Positions 8,711 through 17,459 of a DNA stretch of 64,000 nt are shown in pieces (position 1 is the first letter of the stretch; the number at the start of each line of letters is the position of its first letter). This DNA comes from Caballeronia calidae (lineage in GTDB: Bacteria; Pseudomonadota; Gammaproteobacteria; Burkholderiales; Burkholderiaceae): NCBI RefSeq assembly GCF_900044055.2, contig NZ_FCOX02000017.1, positions 62,001 through 126,000 on the forward strand. Reading direction: 5' to 3'. The translations under genes and the position numbers were made by a program. The notes beneath the pieces were generated by a model, which did not search any database, had not been told where the DNA came from, and saw nothing but the letters and a program-made list of their open reading frames with translations.

Positions 8711-9859
8711 TTAGAAGCGGTGACGGATACCCGTCGACAGGAGAACCTGACGGCTGCTCGACGACACGTCGCCCGCGCCGCTGATGCCGGCGACCGGGTA
8801 CTGACCTGCCGGCAGACCGCTCGCGATCTGCATCACGCCTTCAGCATAGATGTCCGTGCGCTTCGACAGAGCGTAGTCCGTCTGCAGGCCGAACTGGAGG
8901 TAGCGGACGCGGGTCGGTTCGAACGTATCGTTGAACTTGGCGTTCGTGAACGTGTAAGCGGCGCCCACCGACAGCGCCGGCGTGACCGCGTAACGGCCGT
9001 TGACTTCGTAATTGTTGACGATGTTCGAAGCGGCGTTGAACGTGTTCGAATCCTGACGGGTCTGCGTCCACAGCAGGCCGACCGTTGCCGGGCCCATCGC
9101 GTAGCTGCCGCCGGCGCCGAACGTGCGTTGACGAATGTCACCAATGCGGCTACCGATCGTCGCGTACGGATCTGCAGTGATCGCGCCGACGTTGTTGCTG
9201 CCGATGCCGTTCGCTTGCATGTAAGCTGCGCCGAACTTCAGGCCGCCGTTCGTGTAGCCCGCGCCGATGCTGTACGCGCGGTTCGCCGCGAAGCTGCCTG
9301 CCGCGTTCGAGAAGCCGTACAGGCCGCTGAACGAGAAACCAGCGTAATTGGCGCTCTGGAACTTGACCGAATTGTTTTCGCGGAAGGCATCGCCGTTCAG
9401 GTTATCCAGATTGCCCGGAAGCGCGAAGTACGTGCCACCCCAAGTGCCGGTCGCGCTCAGCGGGCCGAGGTAGTCGGTCACGGAATCAGTCTGATGACCG
9501 AGGGTCAACGTGCCGTCGTTCGTCGACAGACCAACGAAAGCCTGGCGGCCGAAGCCATTGCCGCCAACCGTCTGACCGTTCGCCAGGTTGAAGCCGTTCT
9601 CCAACGTGAAGATCGCCTTCATGCCGCCGCCGAGATCTTCAGCGCCGCGCAGGCCCCAACGGCTCATGTTGAGGTTGCCGCTCGTCACGCCCCACGAACT
9701 CGCCTTCTCGCCTTCACCGGTATGGTTCTGCACGTTGTTGACGTACGTCAGACCTGCGTCGACCAAGCCATACAGCGTGACGCTGCTCTGTGCGCTCGCA
9801 GCGGTTGCGAACGATGCGGCCAAAGCTGCGATGGCCGTTACGATCAGATTCTTTTTCAT
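8711..9859 (-). CDS. Gram-negative general porin (OmpC/Omp38-like)
   Basis: A 382-residue outer-membrane porin of the betaproteobacterial type. A signal peptide (cleavage about ASA|QSS, residue 23) precedes SSVTLYGLVDAGL, the standard first strand. Internal features include NMSRWGLRG, LGGGMKAIFTLENGF and a C-terminal strand ending in Phe (GIRHRF), the outer-membrane insertion signal. It should form a 16-strand trimeric channel. AAAGGAA lies before ATG 9859. It has its own terminator at 8647-8672 and a long upstream region with inverted repeats, consistent with independent environmental regulation. Confidence 0.95.
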   Translation of the reverse strand: MKKNLIVTAIAALAASFATAASAQSSVTLYGLVDAGLTYVNNVQNHTGEGEKASSWGVTSGNLNMSRWGLRGAEDLGGGMKAIFTLENGFNLANGQTVGGNGFGRQAFVGLSTNDGTLTLGHQTDSVTDYLGPLSATGTWGGTYFALPGNLDNLNGDAFRENNSVKFQSANYAGFSFSGLYGFSNAAGSFAANRAYSIGAGYTNGGLKFGAAYMQANGIGSNNVGAITADPYATIGSRIGDIRQRTFGAGGSYAMGPATVGLLWTQTRQDSNTFNAASNIVNNYEVNGRYAVTPALSVGAAYTFTNAKFNDTFEPTRVRYLQFGLQTDYALSKRTDIYAEGVMQIASGLPAGQYPVAGISGAGDVSSSSRQVLLSTGIRHRF

Positions 9860-10301
9860 GCGTATTCCTTTTAGAGTCATCAGACTCGATGGGTTGCTTC
9901 AGGCCGAACGTCTGTCAAGCGCGGACTTGCCTCTTTGCTCGCTTGGCTCAGCACCGATAGTCGGCACGTCGAAGTTTATGGCCCGGTCTTTTTGAGAAAC
10001 CGAAAAGGCAATCACAAAAACCTTTTCGAATAATTCGAAAAATGGAATTTCAATATGCGTAAACGCTTAGCCCGCTTGGACTTACAGAACACCTTGTTCG
10101 CGCTGGCCAACTGCGTCGAAACACCAGAGTTGCGCGCATGCGACAGTGGTCACGTTAAGACATCTGCCTTGGATCAGAACGCTCTTATTCCTGAGCGCCG
10201 TCTCGCGTTCTAAGATCGCGCACGCGAAACGGCGCTCCAGCCGCTCGCATCGATTCGTACACACGGAGCGTTCCACGAGCGCTTCTCACATCGCTCTATC
10301 C
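9860..10301. other. Intergenic region between porin and LysR genes, with nested inverted repeats
   Basis: No gene found. The region is AT-richer than its surroundings. It contains a 9-bp inverted repeat with a 1-nt centre at 10023-10041 (TTTTCGAAT / ATTCGAAAA), and CGAAAAGG at 10001-10008 complementary to CCTTTTCG at 10021-10028. These lie about 140-180 bp upstream of the porin ATG and about 260-300 bp upstream of the LysR ATG, suitable for upstream regulator binding or an alternative-folding RNA leader. No clear sigma-70 promoter could be fixed. Confidence 0.55.
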
Positions 10302-11237
10302 ATGAACCAACTCCAGGCGATGCGCGTCTTTCTGAAGGTGGCGGAAACCGGGTCATTCGGCCGTGCCGCCGCCGCGCTCGATCTCTCCAACGCCGTTATC
10401 ACGCGCTACGTCTCGCTGCTGGAGGCGCATCTCAACACGCGCCTATTGAACCGGACGACCCGCAGCGTCTCGCTGACCGAAGCGGGCCACGCCTATGCCG
10501 AAGGCTGCCGCGCGGTCATCGAACAGGTCGAGAGCATCGAGGCATCGGTGGCGAACAGTTCGGTGGATCCGTCGGGCACGCTGAAGCTCGTAGCATCGGC
10601 GTCGTTTTCGTTGCTCGGACTCACGCCGATGCTGTGCGCGTTTCGCGCGCGCTATCCGAACGTGAAGCTGCGCCTCACGCTGCTGCATCGTCCGGTCGAT
10701 CTCGTCGCGGAAGGCTTCGACGTCGGCATCGTCGTGCCGCATCTAGTCAACAGCGGCATGCTGATCAACCGACCTCTGGTCAGGGTCGAGCCGGTGCTCG
10801 TCGCATCGCCCGCGTATGTCTCGCGGCGCGGCACGCCGGCCCGACCCGCCTCCCTGACGGTTCATGAATTTCTCGCGCCGTCCGCGGACATACACGGATC
10901 GACGTGGTCCTTCATCGGACCTTCGGGCGCGCCGGAAAGTGTGGTCCTCGATCCCGCATACAGCGTGAACAGCTCGCACATGCTGCGACAGGCGGTCCTT
11001 TCCGGAATGGGAATCGCGGTGCTGCCGCGGAACTACGTGGCGCAGGACCTCGATTCCGGATCACTCGTGCGCTTGCTGCCGGGCTTTACGCTCAAGGACG
11101 CCGACAAGGAAGTGTCGATCGTCTACCCCGGACGCCGACACGTCTCGGCCAAGACGCGCTCCTTCGTGGATTTCGCGCTGGCCTATTTCCGCGAACGCGA
11201 ATTCGTCGACGCGAACCTCGCAGTATTGCCCGAATAA
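10302..11237 (+). CDS. LysR family transcriptional regulator
   Basis: A 311-residue LysR protein: N-terminal winged HTH (MNQLQAMRVFLKVAETGSF, then RAAAALDLSNAVITRYVSLLEAHL) and a substrate-binding domain from about residue 90. The ATG at 10302 gives the canonical LysR N-terminus; the frame is open to 10146 but that part has no LysR similarity. It belongs to the AaeR/CrgA-like group by its HTH. The neighbour on the left is the divergent porin; on the right it converges on the sensor kinase with a 20-bp gap. Its target and effector cannot be told from sequence. Confidence 0.9.
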   Translation: MNQLQAMRVFLKVAETGSFGRAAAALDLSNAVITRYVSLLEAHLNTRLLNRTTRSVSLTEAGHAYAEGCRAVIEQVESIEASVANSSVDPSGTLKLVASASFSLLGLTPMLCAFRARYPNVKLRLTLLHRPVDLVAEGFDVGIVVPHLVNSGMLINRPLVRVEPVLVASPAYVSRRGTPARPASLTVHEFLAPSADIHGSTWSFIGPSGAPESVVLDPAYSVNSSHMLRQAVLSGMGIAVLPRNYVAQDLDSGSLVRLLPGFTLKDADKEVSIVYPGRRHVSAKTRSFVDFALAYFREREFVDANLAVLPE

Positions 11238-11257
11238 GCGCGGCCGCGCCGCGTTCG

Positions 11258-14200
11258 TCAAAGCATCGTTGCGCCTTGCGCGTCGATGCGCTCGACAAGC
11301 TGCTCGCAGCGCTCGATCAGCGCAAGCCCTTCGCGGCGACGCGCGTCCCGGGTCTTGACATGCAGGTCGCGTCGGAACTGCTCGAGCGCGGTGAGCAATG
11401 GTCGATACTGCAATACGCTCGCGGCCCCGACGACACGATGGTGCCATTCCCGCAGATCATCGACGGTGCCGCGATCGAGCAGGTGCCGAAGCGCGACGAG
11501 GTCCTCGCGGAACGACGATACGAACGCATCCAGCAAGGCCTTCACTGTCGCTTCGCTGCCCCACAGTTGCGCCATGGCGCTCAGATCGAGTTCGTCATCG
11601 TCGCGTGGCTGCGCAGCGATGACTTGCGATGCATGCGCGTCGAGATCGGGTATCGCGCTAGCGGCGGCCCACCAGCGGTTCAGATGCTCGCGCAACATGG
11701 CAAGCCGGGTGGGCTTCACGAGACAGTCGTCCATGCCCGCCTCGCGGCACCTGCGCAACTCGTCGGGGGCGGTGCTCGCCGTGATGCCGAGAATCGGCAG
11801 ACGACGCGCCGTGCCGGCTTCGTCGGCTCGAATACGGCGGGCGAGCTCGTACCCGGTGACGTGCGGCATGTGACAATCGGTGATCAGGAAGCCATAGCGT
11901 GTATCCGCGAGCGCCACGAGCGCCTCGGCGCCATCGTGCACGACGTCGCACGCGAATCCGAGCAACGAAAGCTGATGACGGATCAGTTCCTGGTTGACCG
12001 GATGATCTTCCGCCACGAGCACGAGCTTGCCGCTGCGCAGGGCGTCTTCGCGGTCCGGCGCAGCCATCTTCGTCTCGTGCAGAAGCGCGGCGCCCGATGC
12101 GATCTGCGGCATGCCGGTCATTGCAGCAACGCACGCCGCCATGAGTCCGTGCCATGAGATCGGATTGACGCTCACGCGGATGTCGTTCTCCAGAATGCGG
12201 TATCCAGTCGGCTTGGGCTTCTCGGTCAGGTGGATGACGCACGACCCCGCCGACACAGCGCGCTTGTGCGCATCGCCCAGGAAAACGATGTCGATATCAT
12301 CCAGCAGTTCCGGCGCCGACTGCGCAAGCTCGGCAGGTGCAAAGCGCTGTAATTCGAGACCAAGCGCATCGCCATAATGCATGAGCGCAGCCCCCACACG
12401 GTCGTCGTCGATTGCGACGATGCCTCGCTTGCCGCGCAGCCCCTCGATCTGGTAGTTGAATCTCTCGACGGGCATCGTCATACGCACAGTCATGGCCGTT
12501 CCGACGCCGATCTCGCTCCTGAGACTCATCGTGCCACCCATCAGTTCGACCAGGCGATTGCAGATCGTCAATCCGAGCCCCGTGCCGCCGAAGCGGCGCG
12601 TCGTGGACGTCTCAGCCTGCACGAACGGCTCGAACAGGCTCTGCTGGGCCTCGGGCGCGATGCCGATCCCGGTATCCTGCACGCACAGTTCGATCACCTG
12701 CACCGACTTGCGTTGCTCGACCGCGCGCACATGAAGCGCGACCTCGCCTTTAATCGTGAACTTGATCGCGTTGCTCATCAGGTTGAAGAGGATCTGCCTG
12801 AGGCGCACGCTGTCGCCCCGGACGATCGCCGCCACTTCCGGCGCCACGTCGACGCGCACGCGCAGGCCCTTTTCATGCGCGCGCCCGGCGAGCAGGCCGA
12901 CGGCGTTATCCACCAGTTCGCGAAGATCGATCGATGTCTTCTCGATCGTCAGGCGGCCGGCCTCGATCTTCGAATAGTCAAGGAGATCATCGAGAATCTG
13001 CAGAAGCGCGCTCGCGGAGTCCTGGATCATGCCGAGCATCTGCGATTGATCGGGATTGAGCGGTGTATTCTCGAGCACTTCGACGAGCCCGAGGACGCCG
13101 TTCATCGGCGTGCGGATTTCGTGGCTCATCATTGCCAGGAAATTGTCTTTCGCGCGCGATGCGGCCTCGGCGGTATCGCGCGCGCGCGCAAGCTCTTCCG
13201 CGCGGGCATGCTCCACGCTGGCGTCGGCCCAGTAGCCGCTCCAGACCACGGCGCCGTCGTCGTCGCGGTGCGCGACGAGGTCCGCGCGGATCCAGCGAGT
13301 TACCCCTGCGATGGTCGAGCGGAACTCCGTATGCAACGGCTCGAGCGTGCGCGCCGACGTCTCGATCTCTACGAGCAGACGAGGGCTGTCCTCGGCGTGG
13401 ACGTGCGTCAGTGCATGAATCGGATCGTCAGCCAGCGCGACCACATCCAGACCGAGCAATTGTCGAGTATCGCCGTCGATATAGGGAAGACTGTATGTGC
13501 CGTCGTTCGCGCGGCGCAGCTGGAATACGACCGCCGGCAGCGAGCGGGTGACGTCGTGAAGGCGGCGCTCGGTCTGCCGCGCGCGAGTTTCGGCATCGCG
13601 AATGTCTGTGATGTCGATCATCGTGCCGACGACGCCCGCCCGTTCGCCATTCGACGCCGTGAAGGCGCCCGTCCAGAAAAGGCCGTGGCGCGAGTGGTTC
13701 TCGTTGTCGAGGAATTCCACTTCGACCTCCTGCCGCTCGCCGGTGGCCAGGGTCACGCTCGCCAGGTCGTGCAGCACGCGGCTGTGCTCCGCGCCCCATG
13801 GCGACACTTCGAGACTCGTACGGCCAAGAATGTCGTCGCGTTGAATGCCGAGCGCGTCCTCGAACGCACGGTTCACCGCGATATAGCGGTTTTCCATGTC
13901 CTTTGCGACGAGCGGATAGGGAACCACTTCCATCATCGTCTGCTGAAAACTGAGCTGGGTGCCGAGCCGCTGCTCCGTCTCCATTCGACGGGTCATCTCC
14001 TGTTGCAGTCGGACAAGCGCACGAAGCGTCACGAACAGCACAGCGGCAAAGGCGATGAGCACCGGCAGCAGGCGCAACGCAGTAACGTTCCAGGCAGGCG
14101 TAACCGGCGATTGAGCCTCGTCCGCCTGCGCAACCGCCCGCCGGATCAGCAGATCGAGTGGCTGAAGTTCGGCGTGCATGTCGTAATTCAGCCGTCCTGG

Positions 14201-14572
14201 CGCGCTCGGGGCCACGATCATGTCGATCTCGCCGCGCTGAAACGCCGCGGCCGCCCTCGCCCAATCGATGAAGCGCCTCGGTTCGAACGTAACGCCGAGC
14301 GACCTTTCGATTTTCGCAAACGCCACTTCCGGCGCCTCCAAAGAGGCATCGCCGGATGCGCGAATCACGCCGACCACGATCGGCTTCAACGTGCGCAGGT
14401 AACTGCGCTCCGATTCATCGAGCTTGAATACGTCGGCTGCGTCCTTCGTATCGGTGTGGACGTCAGCGGTTGGATGCGGAACGCCGGAGTGACTGACCGG
14501 CTCGGCCGCCTGGCTGAAAGATGGCGCGGTCAGGCAGAGAAGAATCAACCAACGCGCGAACAGTGATCTCAA
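11258..14572 (-). CDS. BvgS-like hybrid sensor histidine kinase (half-VFT, PAS-PAS-HK-pseudoREC-REC-Hpt)
   Basis: About 1,104 residues from a TTG at 14572, which has GAGG 8 nt upstream and puts a clean signal sequence (RSLFARWLILLCL) at the N-terminus; ATG codons at 14686 and 14755 are in frame but would bury it. Order: signal; short periplasmic part resembling lobe 1 of an SBP_bac_3 domain (to IDMIVAPS); membrane helix (LLPVLIAFAAVLFV); two PAS domains; HisKA with MSHEIRTPMNG; HATPase with DTGIGI and GGTGLGL; a receiver-like segment with no phosphorylatable Asp; a true receiver (EDHP, Asp in LITDCHMP near residue 899, Lys in LVKP); and a C-terminal Hpt (WHHRVVGAA, His near 1045). It should feed the three adjacent NarL-type regulators. 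Ligand unknown. Confidence 0.88.
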   Translation of the reverse strand: MRSLFARWLILLCLTAPSFSQAAEPVSHSGVPHPTADVHTDTKDAADVFKLDESERSYLRTLKPIVVGVIRASGDASLEAPEVAFAKIERSLGVTFEPRRFIDWARAAAAFQRGEIDMIVAPSAPGRLNYDMHAELQPLDLLIRRAVAQADEAQSPVTPAWNVTALRLLPVLIAFAAVLFVTLRALVRLQQEMTRRMETEQRLGTQLSFQQTMMEVVPYPLVAKDMENRYIAVNRAFEDALGIQRDDILGRTSLEVSPWGAEHSRVLHDLASVTLATGERQEVEVEFLDNENHSRHGLFWTGAFTASNGERAGVVGTMIDITDIRDAETRARQTERRLHDVTRSLPAVVFQLRRANDGTYSLPYIDGDTRQLLGLDVVALADDPIHALTHVHAEDSPRLLVEIETSARTLEPLHTEFRSTIAGVTRWIRADLVAHRDDDGAVVWSGYWADASVEHARAEELARARDTAEAASRAKDNFLAMMSHEIRTPMNGVLGLVEVLENTPLNPDQSQMLGMIQDSASALLQILDDLLDYSKIEAGRLTIEKTSIDLRELVDNAVGLLAGRAHEKGLRVRVDVAPEVAAIVRGDSVRLRQILFNLMSNAIKFTIKGEVALHVRAVEQRKSVQVIELCVQDTGIGIAPEAQQSLFEPFVQAETSTTRRFGGTGLGLTICNRLVELMGGTMSLRSEIGVGTAMTVRMTMPVERFNYQIEGLRGKRGIVAIDDDRVGAALMHYGDALGLELQRFAPAELAQSAPELLDDIDIVFLGDAHKRAVSAGSCVIHLTEKPKPTGYRILENDIRVSVNPISWHGLMAACVAAMTGMPQIASGAALLHETKMAAPDREDALRSGKLVLVAEDHPVNQELIRHQLSLLGFACDVVHDGAEALVALADTRYGFLITDCHMPHVTGYELARRIRADEAGTARRLPILGITASTAPDELRRCREAGMDDCLVKPTRLAMLREHLNRWWAAASAIPDLDAHASQVIAAQPRDDDELDLSAMAQLWGSEATVKALLDAFVSSFREDLVALRHLLDRGTVDDLREWHHRVVGAASVLQYRPLLTALEQFRRDLHVKTRDARRREGLALIERCEQLVERIDAQGATML

Positions 14573-14795
14573 TTCGAAGCCCTCGGATGCGGGCCGACGC
14601 CTGCAACTACAGTTGCATCGCCGGCTGAGCAAGGCCGCGAGGACGCCGACTTGCCGCTCGTGACGGCTGGACGTCCTGCGCTTCATGCTTGCCTGTAGAG
14701 CAAATGTCTCGAGTCTGATCCGCAACGCCTCGGGTTCGAATCGGAACGCTCCCAATTTCCTCTGAAATTAGGCACGGCTGACGGACCACGCTGAT

Positions 14796-15446
14796 TCAGA
14801 TCAATCCGACCTGTTGCAGATAAGCAACCAGCTCCGTTTCACTTTCGAGTCCCAGCTTGCGCATGCCGCTGCGCTTTTGCGTGGCGATCGTCTTGCGACT
14901 GCGCCCGAAGTGATCCGCAATCTCTTGAACGAGAAGACCTTTGGCATAGAGCTGGAACACTTCCCATTCGCGCGGGCTCAGCACGCCAGCGCGGGCTGGC
15001 GAGGTAGGGGGTAGATGACTGACCGCCTCCTCGACTGACGGCGAAAGAAAGCAGCCGCCCGCTTCTGCCACGAATATCGCGTCACTCAGGTGTTCGAGCC
15101 CGTCGCGCTTGTCGATCACGCCTTCCACGCCGAGCTGGACGAGACCGGCGAGCATGCGCGTCTGACAGATCATCGTGAGCACGATGACCTTCGGCCGGCT
15201 TTCTTGCCAAAACAAGCGCCTTAGAAAGGCGATCGAACTGCTCTCGCCATCGATGCCGCGCATGCCGATGTCCGAAAAGACGAAATCGCACGGCGTCGCA
15301 TCGACCGCCTCGGCGAGTTCCATTGTGTCCCGCGCTGTCGCGACGACTCGCACGGACCCGTCTCGTTCCAGAAAGCTTTGCACTCCTTTGACGACGACCG
15401 GATGGTCGTCCGCGACGATCGCTCGTAACGGCGTTTTTTTTCTCAT
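14796..15446 (-). CDS. NarL/RcsB-like response regulator (1 of 3)
   Basis: A 216-residue response regulator: receiver with acidic pair ADDHP, phospho-Asp in FVFSDIGM (about residue 59), Thr in IVLTMI, Lys in VIDKRDG; LuxR-type HTH with LSPREWEVFQLYAKGLLVQEIADHFGR followed by KTIATQKRSGMRKLGLES. The QK..AM.KLG recognition helix resembles RcsB and BvgA-type regulators rather than NarL itself. It ends VGLI. The gene is 223 bp upstream of the kinase on the same strand. It is likely phosphorylated by the kinase Hpt domain; DNA targets are unknown. Confidence 0.9.
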   Translation of the reverse strand: MRKKTPLRAIVADDHPVVVKGVQSFLERDGSVRVVATARDTMELAEAVDATPCDFVFSDIGMRGIDGESSSIAFLRRLFWQESRPKVIVLTMICQTRMLAGLVQLGVEGVIDKRDGLEHLSDAIFVAEAGGCFLSPSVEEAVSHLPPTSPARAGVLSPREWEVFQLYAKGLLVQEIADHFGRSRKTIATQKRSGMRKLGLESETELVAYLQQVGLI

Positions 15447-15557
15447 TCTTCTTATGCGTTTTGTTGAGATTGCCCTGACGCTTCAGTCGCACGTCGACTG
15501 AGCGCTGTCTCCGCGCCGGGCTTTCGATGAATTTGATTCGTGCGCTGCGGGAGCCGA

Positions 15558-16238
15558 CTAGATCAGGCCACTATCCGCGATGAATCGGTACAAGTCGGCA
15601 TCGGTCGACAGATCCAGCTTCCGCATGGCTGCGCACTTCTGCGCGCTGATTGTTTTCACGCTGCGCTGCAGCCCCTTTGCGATTTCGGTGACATTTGCGC
15701 CTCGTGCATAGCGCTCGATGACGTCGAGTTCGCGGCTCGTGAGTCTCTGGCGAATGAACCGCACGTGACTTTCCGCGTCCGCTAGTGCCAGCGTGCGCCG
15801 TATCGCAGGCCCGAGGTAGGTCTCGTTCGCCATTACCGAGACAATGGCGACGTAGATCAGATCGAGACGGTCCTCTTTGCTGAGAAACGCGTGGGCTCCC
15901 GCTTCCAACGCTTGTTTGACGATTAATGCGTCGTCACTGCGGGTAAGGACGACGATGCGAACATGCGGATAATGGGCTGCCAGATGCTGGATCAACTCGA
16001 TTCCGTCGCCGTGGCGCCCGCCCGGCATGAAGAAATCGATGATCGCAACGTCGCACTCGCCCCTTGCGAGCGACTCTTCGAGTTGCGTCGAATTCGCGCT
16101 TCGACTCACCACCTCGACATTGGGAAAATTTCCCGCAAGCCTCTCAATCGCAAGAATGACGAGGGGATGATCATCCGCTATCCCCAGCCTTATGCGTTTA
16201 GCGTGCGAGAACACTTGGCTCCCATTCCCGAACTCCAT
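15558..16238 (-). CDS. NarL/RcsB-like response regulator (2 of 3)
   Basis: About 226 residues from ATG 16238, which has AAGGGG upstream; in-frame ATGs at 16325 and 16334 would add up to 32 residues of non-receiver sequence. The receiver has ADDHP, phospho-Asp in VAIIDFFMPGG, Thr in VVLTRS and Lys in FLSKEDR. The HTH has TSRELDVIERYARGANVTEIAKG and KTISAQKCAAMRKLDL, again RcsB-like. It ends SGLI like the first regulator. It lies 111 bp upstream of regulator 1 and 120 bp downstream of regulator 3, so the three may be transcribed together or separately. Confidence 0.88.
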   Translation of the reverse strand: MEFGNGSQVFSHAKRIRLGIADDHPLVILAIERLAGNFPNVEVVSRSANSTQLEESLARGECDVAIIDFFMPGGRHGDGIELIQHLAAHYPHVRIVVLTRSDDALIVKQALEAGAHAFLSKEDRLDLIYVAIVSVMANETYLGPAIRRTLALADAESHVRFIRQRLTSRELDVIERYARGANVTEIAKGLQRSVKTISAQKCAAMRKLDLSTDADLYRFIADSGLI

Positions 16239-16358
16239 CGACCCAAACCCCTTCACGTCTAGCGGACCTGAATCCGCATCCAAAAATGAATTACAAGCAT
16301 CGGGCACCGAAACACCGAGATACATAAGATGCATCCGAAATGAAATAGTAATGTGGAA

Positions 16359-17006
16359 TCAGCCCAGTCCGCGGGCGCGCACAAATGCGAACAGCCCGGG
16401 ATCGTTTTTTACACCGAGCTTATTCATTGCATCGCGCTTCTGTCGGCTGATCGTGCGGACGTCGCGCTCGAGTTCCTTCGCGATCTCCGTGATCGAATGT
16501 CCCTTGGCAAACAATCGGACGACTTCGATTTCCCGCGGAGACAGCCGTGGCTCTTCCGCGGAGAAGTCCGCCTCGGCGCCTGCTTCGGCGAGCGCGGCGA
16601 GAAACGACGCACTCACAAAACGCCGGCCGACACTCGCATGCCGCACGGCGGTCCCTACAAGCTCGATAGGCTCGGCCTTGTTGACGAGGCTCATTGCGCC
16701 GGCGTTCAAAATCGAGCGCAGGATCGCGACGTTGCTCACACTGGTGAGCACGACGATGCTGATATCGGAAAATTCCTGACGCACCTTGCGGATGAGACGG
16801 AGCCCGTCATTCGCATCGATACCCGGCTCGGGCATGGCGAAGTCCGTTACGAGAATATCGCAGGGTTTGATGGCGAGCTCGGCCAACAAGGCGCTAGCGT
16901 TATTCGCTTCGCCAACGACTTCCATTCCATCGTCGGCCGCAAAGAGCGCCTTCATTCCAAGTAGAACGAAAGGATGATCGTCGGCCAGTACTATTCGAAG
17001 CTTCAA
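16359..17006 (-). CDS. NarL/RcsB-like response regulator (3 of 3)
   Basis: 215 residues. Receiver: ADDHP, phospho-Asp in ILVTDFAMPEPG, Thr in VVLTSV, Lys in LVNKAEP. HTH: LSPREIEVVRLFAKGHSITEIAKELER and RTISRQKRDAMNKLGVKND, the closest of the three to RcsB. It is the most upstream gene of the leftward kinase/regulator group, and the AT-rich repeat-containing region 17007-17392 is its putative control region. All catalytic receiver residues are intact in all three paralogues, so none looks like a pseudo-regulator. Confidence 0.9.
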   Translation of the reverse strand: MKLRIVLADDHPFVLLGMKALFAADDGMEVVGEANNASALLAELAIKPCDILVTDFAMPEPGIDANDGLRLIRKVRQEFSDISIVVLTSVSNVAILRSILNAGAMSLVNKAEPIELVGTAVRHASVGRRFVSASFLAALAEAGAEADFSAEEPRLSPREIEVVRLFAKGHSITEIAKELERDVRTISRQKRDAMNKLGVKNDPGLFAFVRARGLG

Positions 17007-17392
17007 GAGGACCCCCAGTTATATTGTTTTGTCTTGATTGAATTTGTTTGAAGATCAAGGGCACTCGTCGAACTAATGCTAATCGAAGCTCGAGAGCGAG
17101 TTATTTTCCTAGGTTTTCGGGTTTTCGCTGCCTAAAATCCAGGAACCAGTTCGCCGGGGAGAATACTTACCCTTGACATCAAGCAAATGAATACTGCCTT
17201 TTATCTCTTGAATAATTATGTAGAAAGTAGAATGCTAATACTTAGTACACCATAAGAAAAATCCGATTAGCTTTCGAGTGCCTTTTGGCTCAAATCGAAG
17301 CGCCGATTCATCCCTGCGATTCCGAGAGATTAATATGGGCCGATGAAAAAAGGTGGGCGCGCGCCATAATTCAGAAAGCGCCTCGCCGGAAC
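17007..17392. other. AT-rich intergenic control region with repeats
   Basis: No gene seen. The region is markedly AT-richer than the rest of the window. It contains a tandem direct repeat GGTTTTCG-GGTTTTCG (17112-17127), an inverted repeat CTTGA-CA-TCAAG (17172-17183), and GAATACT at 17161-17167 and 17190-17196 on either side of it. Tandem heptamer/octamer sites are typical of BvgA/RcsB-like regulator binding. It is the likely promoter region of the leftward response regulator genes. Confidence 0.5.
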
Positions 17393-17427
17393 AAAAAAAG
17401 GGCCTCGCGCTGTCACAGCCGAGGCCC
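17393..17427 (-). terminator. Rho-independent terminator of ssb
   Basis: GGGCCTCG (minus strand) pairs with CGAGGCCC across a 12-nt loop, and is followed by seven T residues on the minus strand. It is located 33 bp past the ssb stop. Confidence 0.88.
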
Positions 17428-17459
17428 ATCGTGCGATGTGCGAATTTGTCGCGTGATCG

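Noticed and set aside
12377..14566. 729-codon open frame on the plus strand
   Set aside because: Antisense to the hybrid kinase; no domain or ribosome site seen.
11258..17392. Idea that the kinase/regulator block is a mobile genomic island
   Set aside because: No integrase, transposase, tRNA junction or direct-repeat ends seen; only the intergenic DNA is AT-rich.
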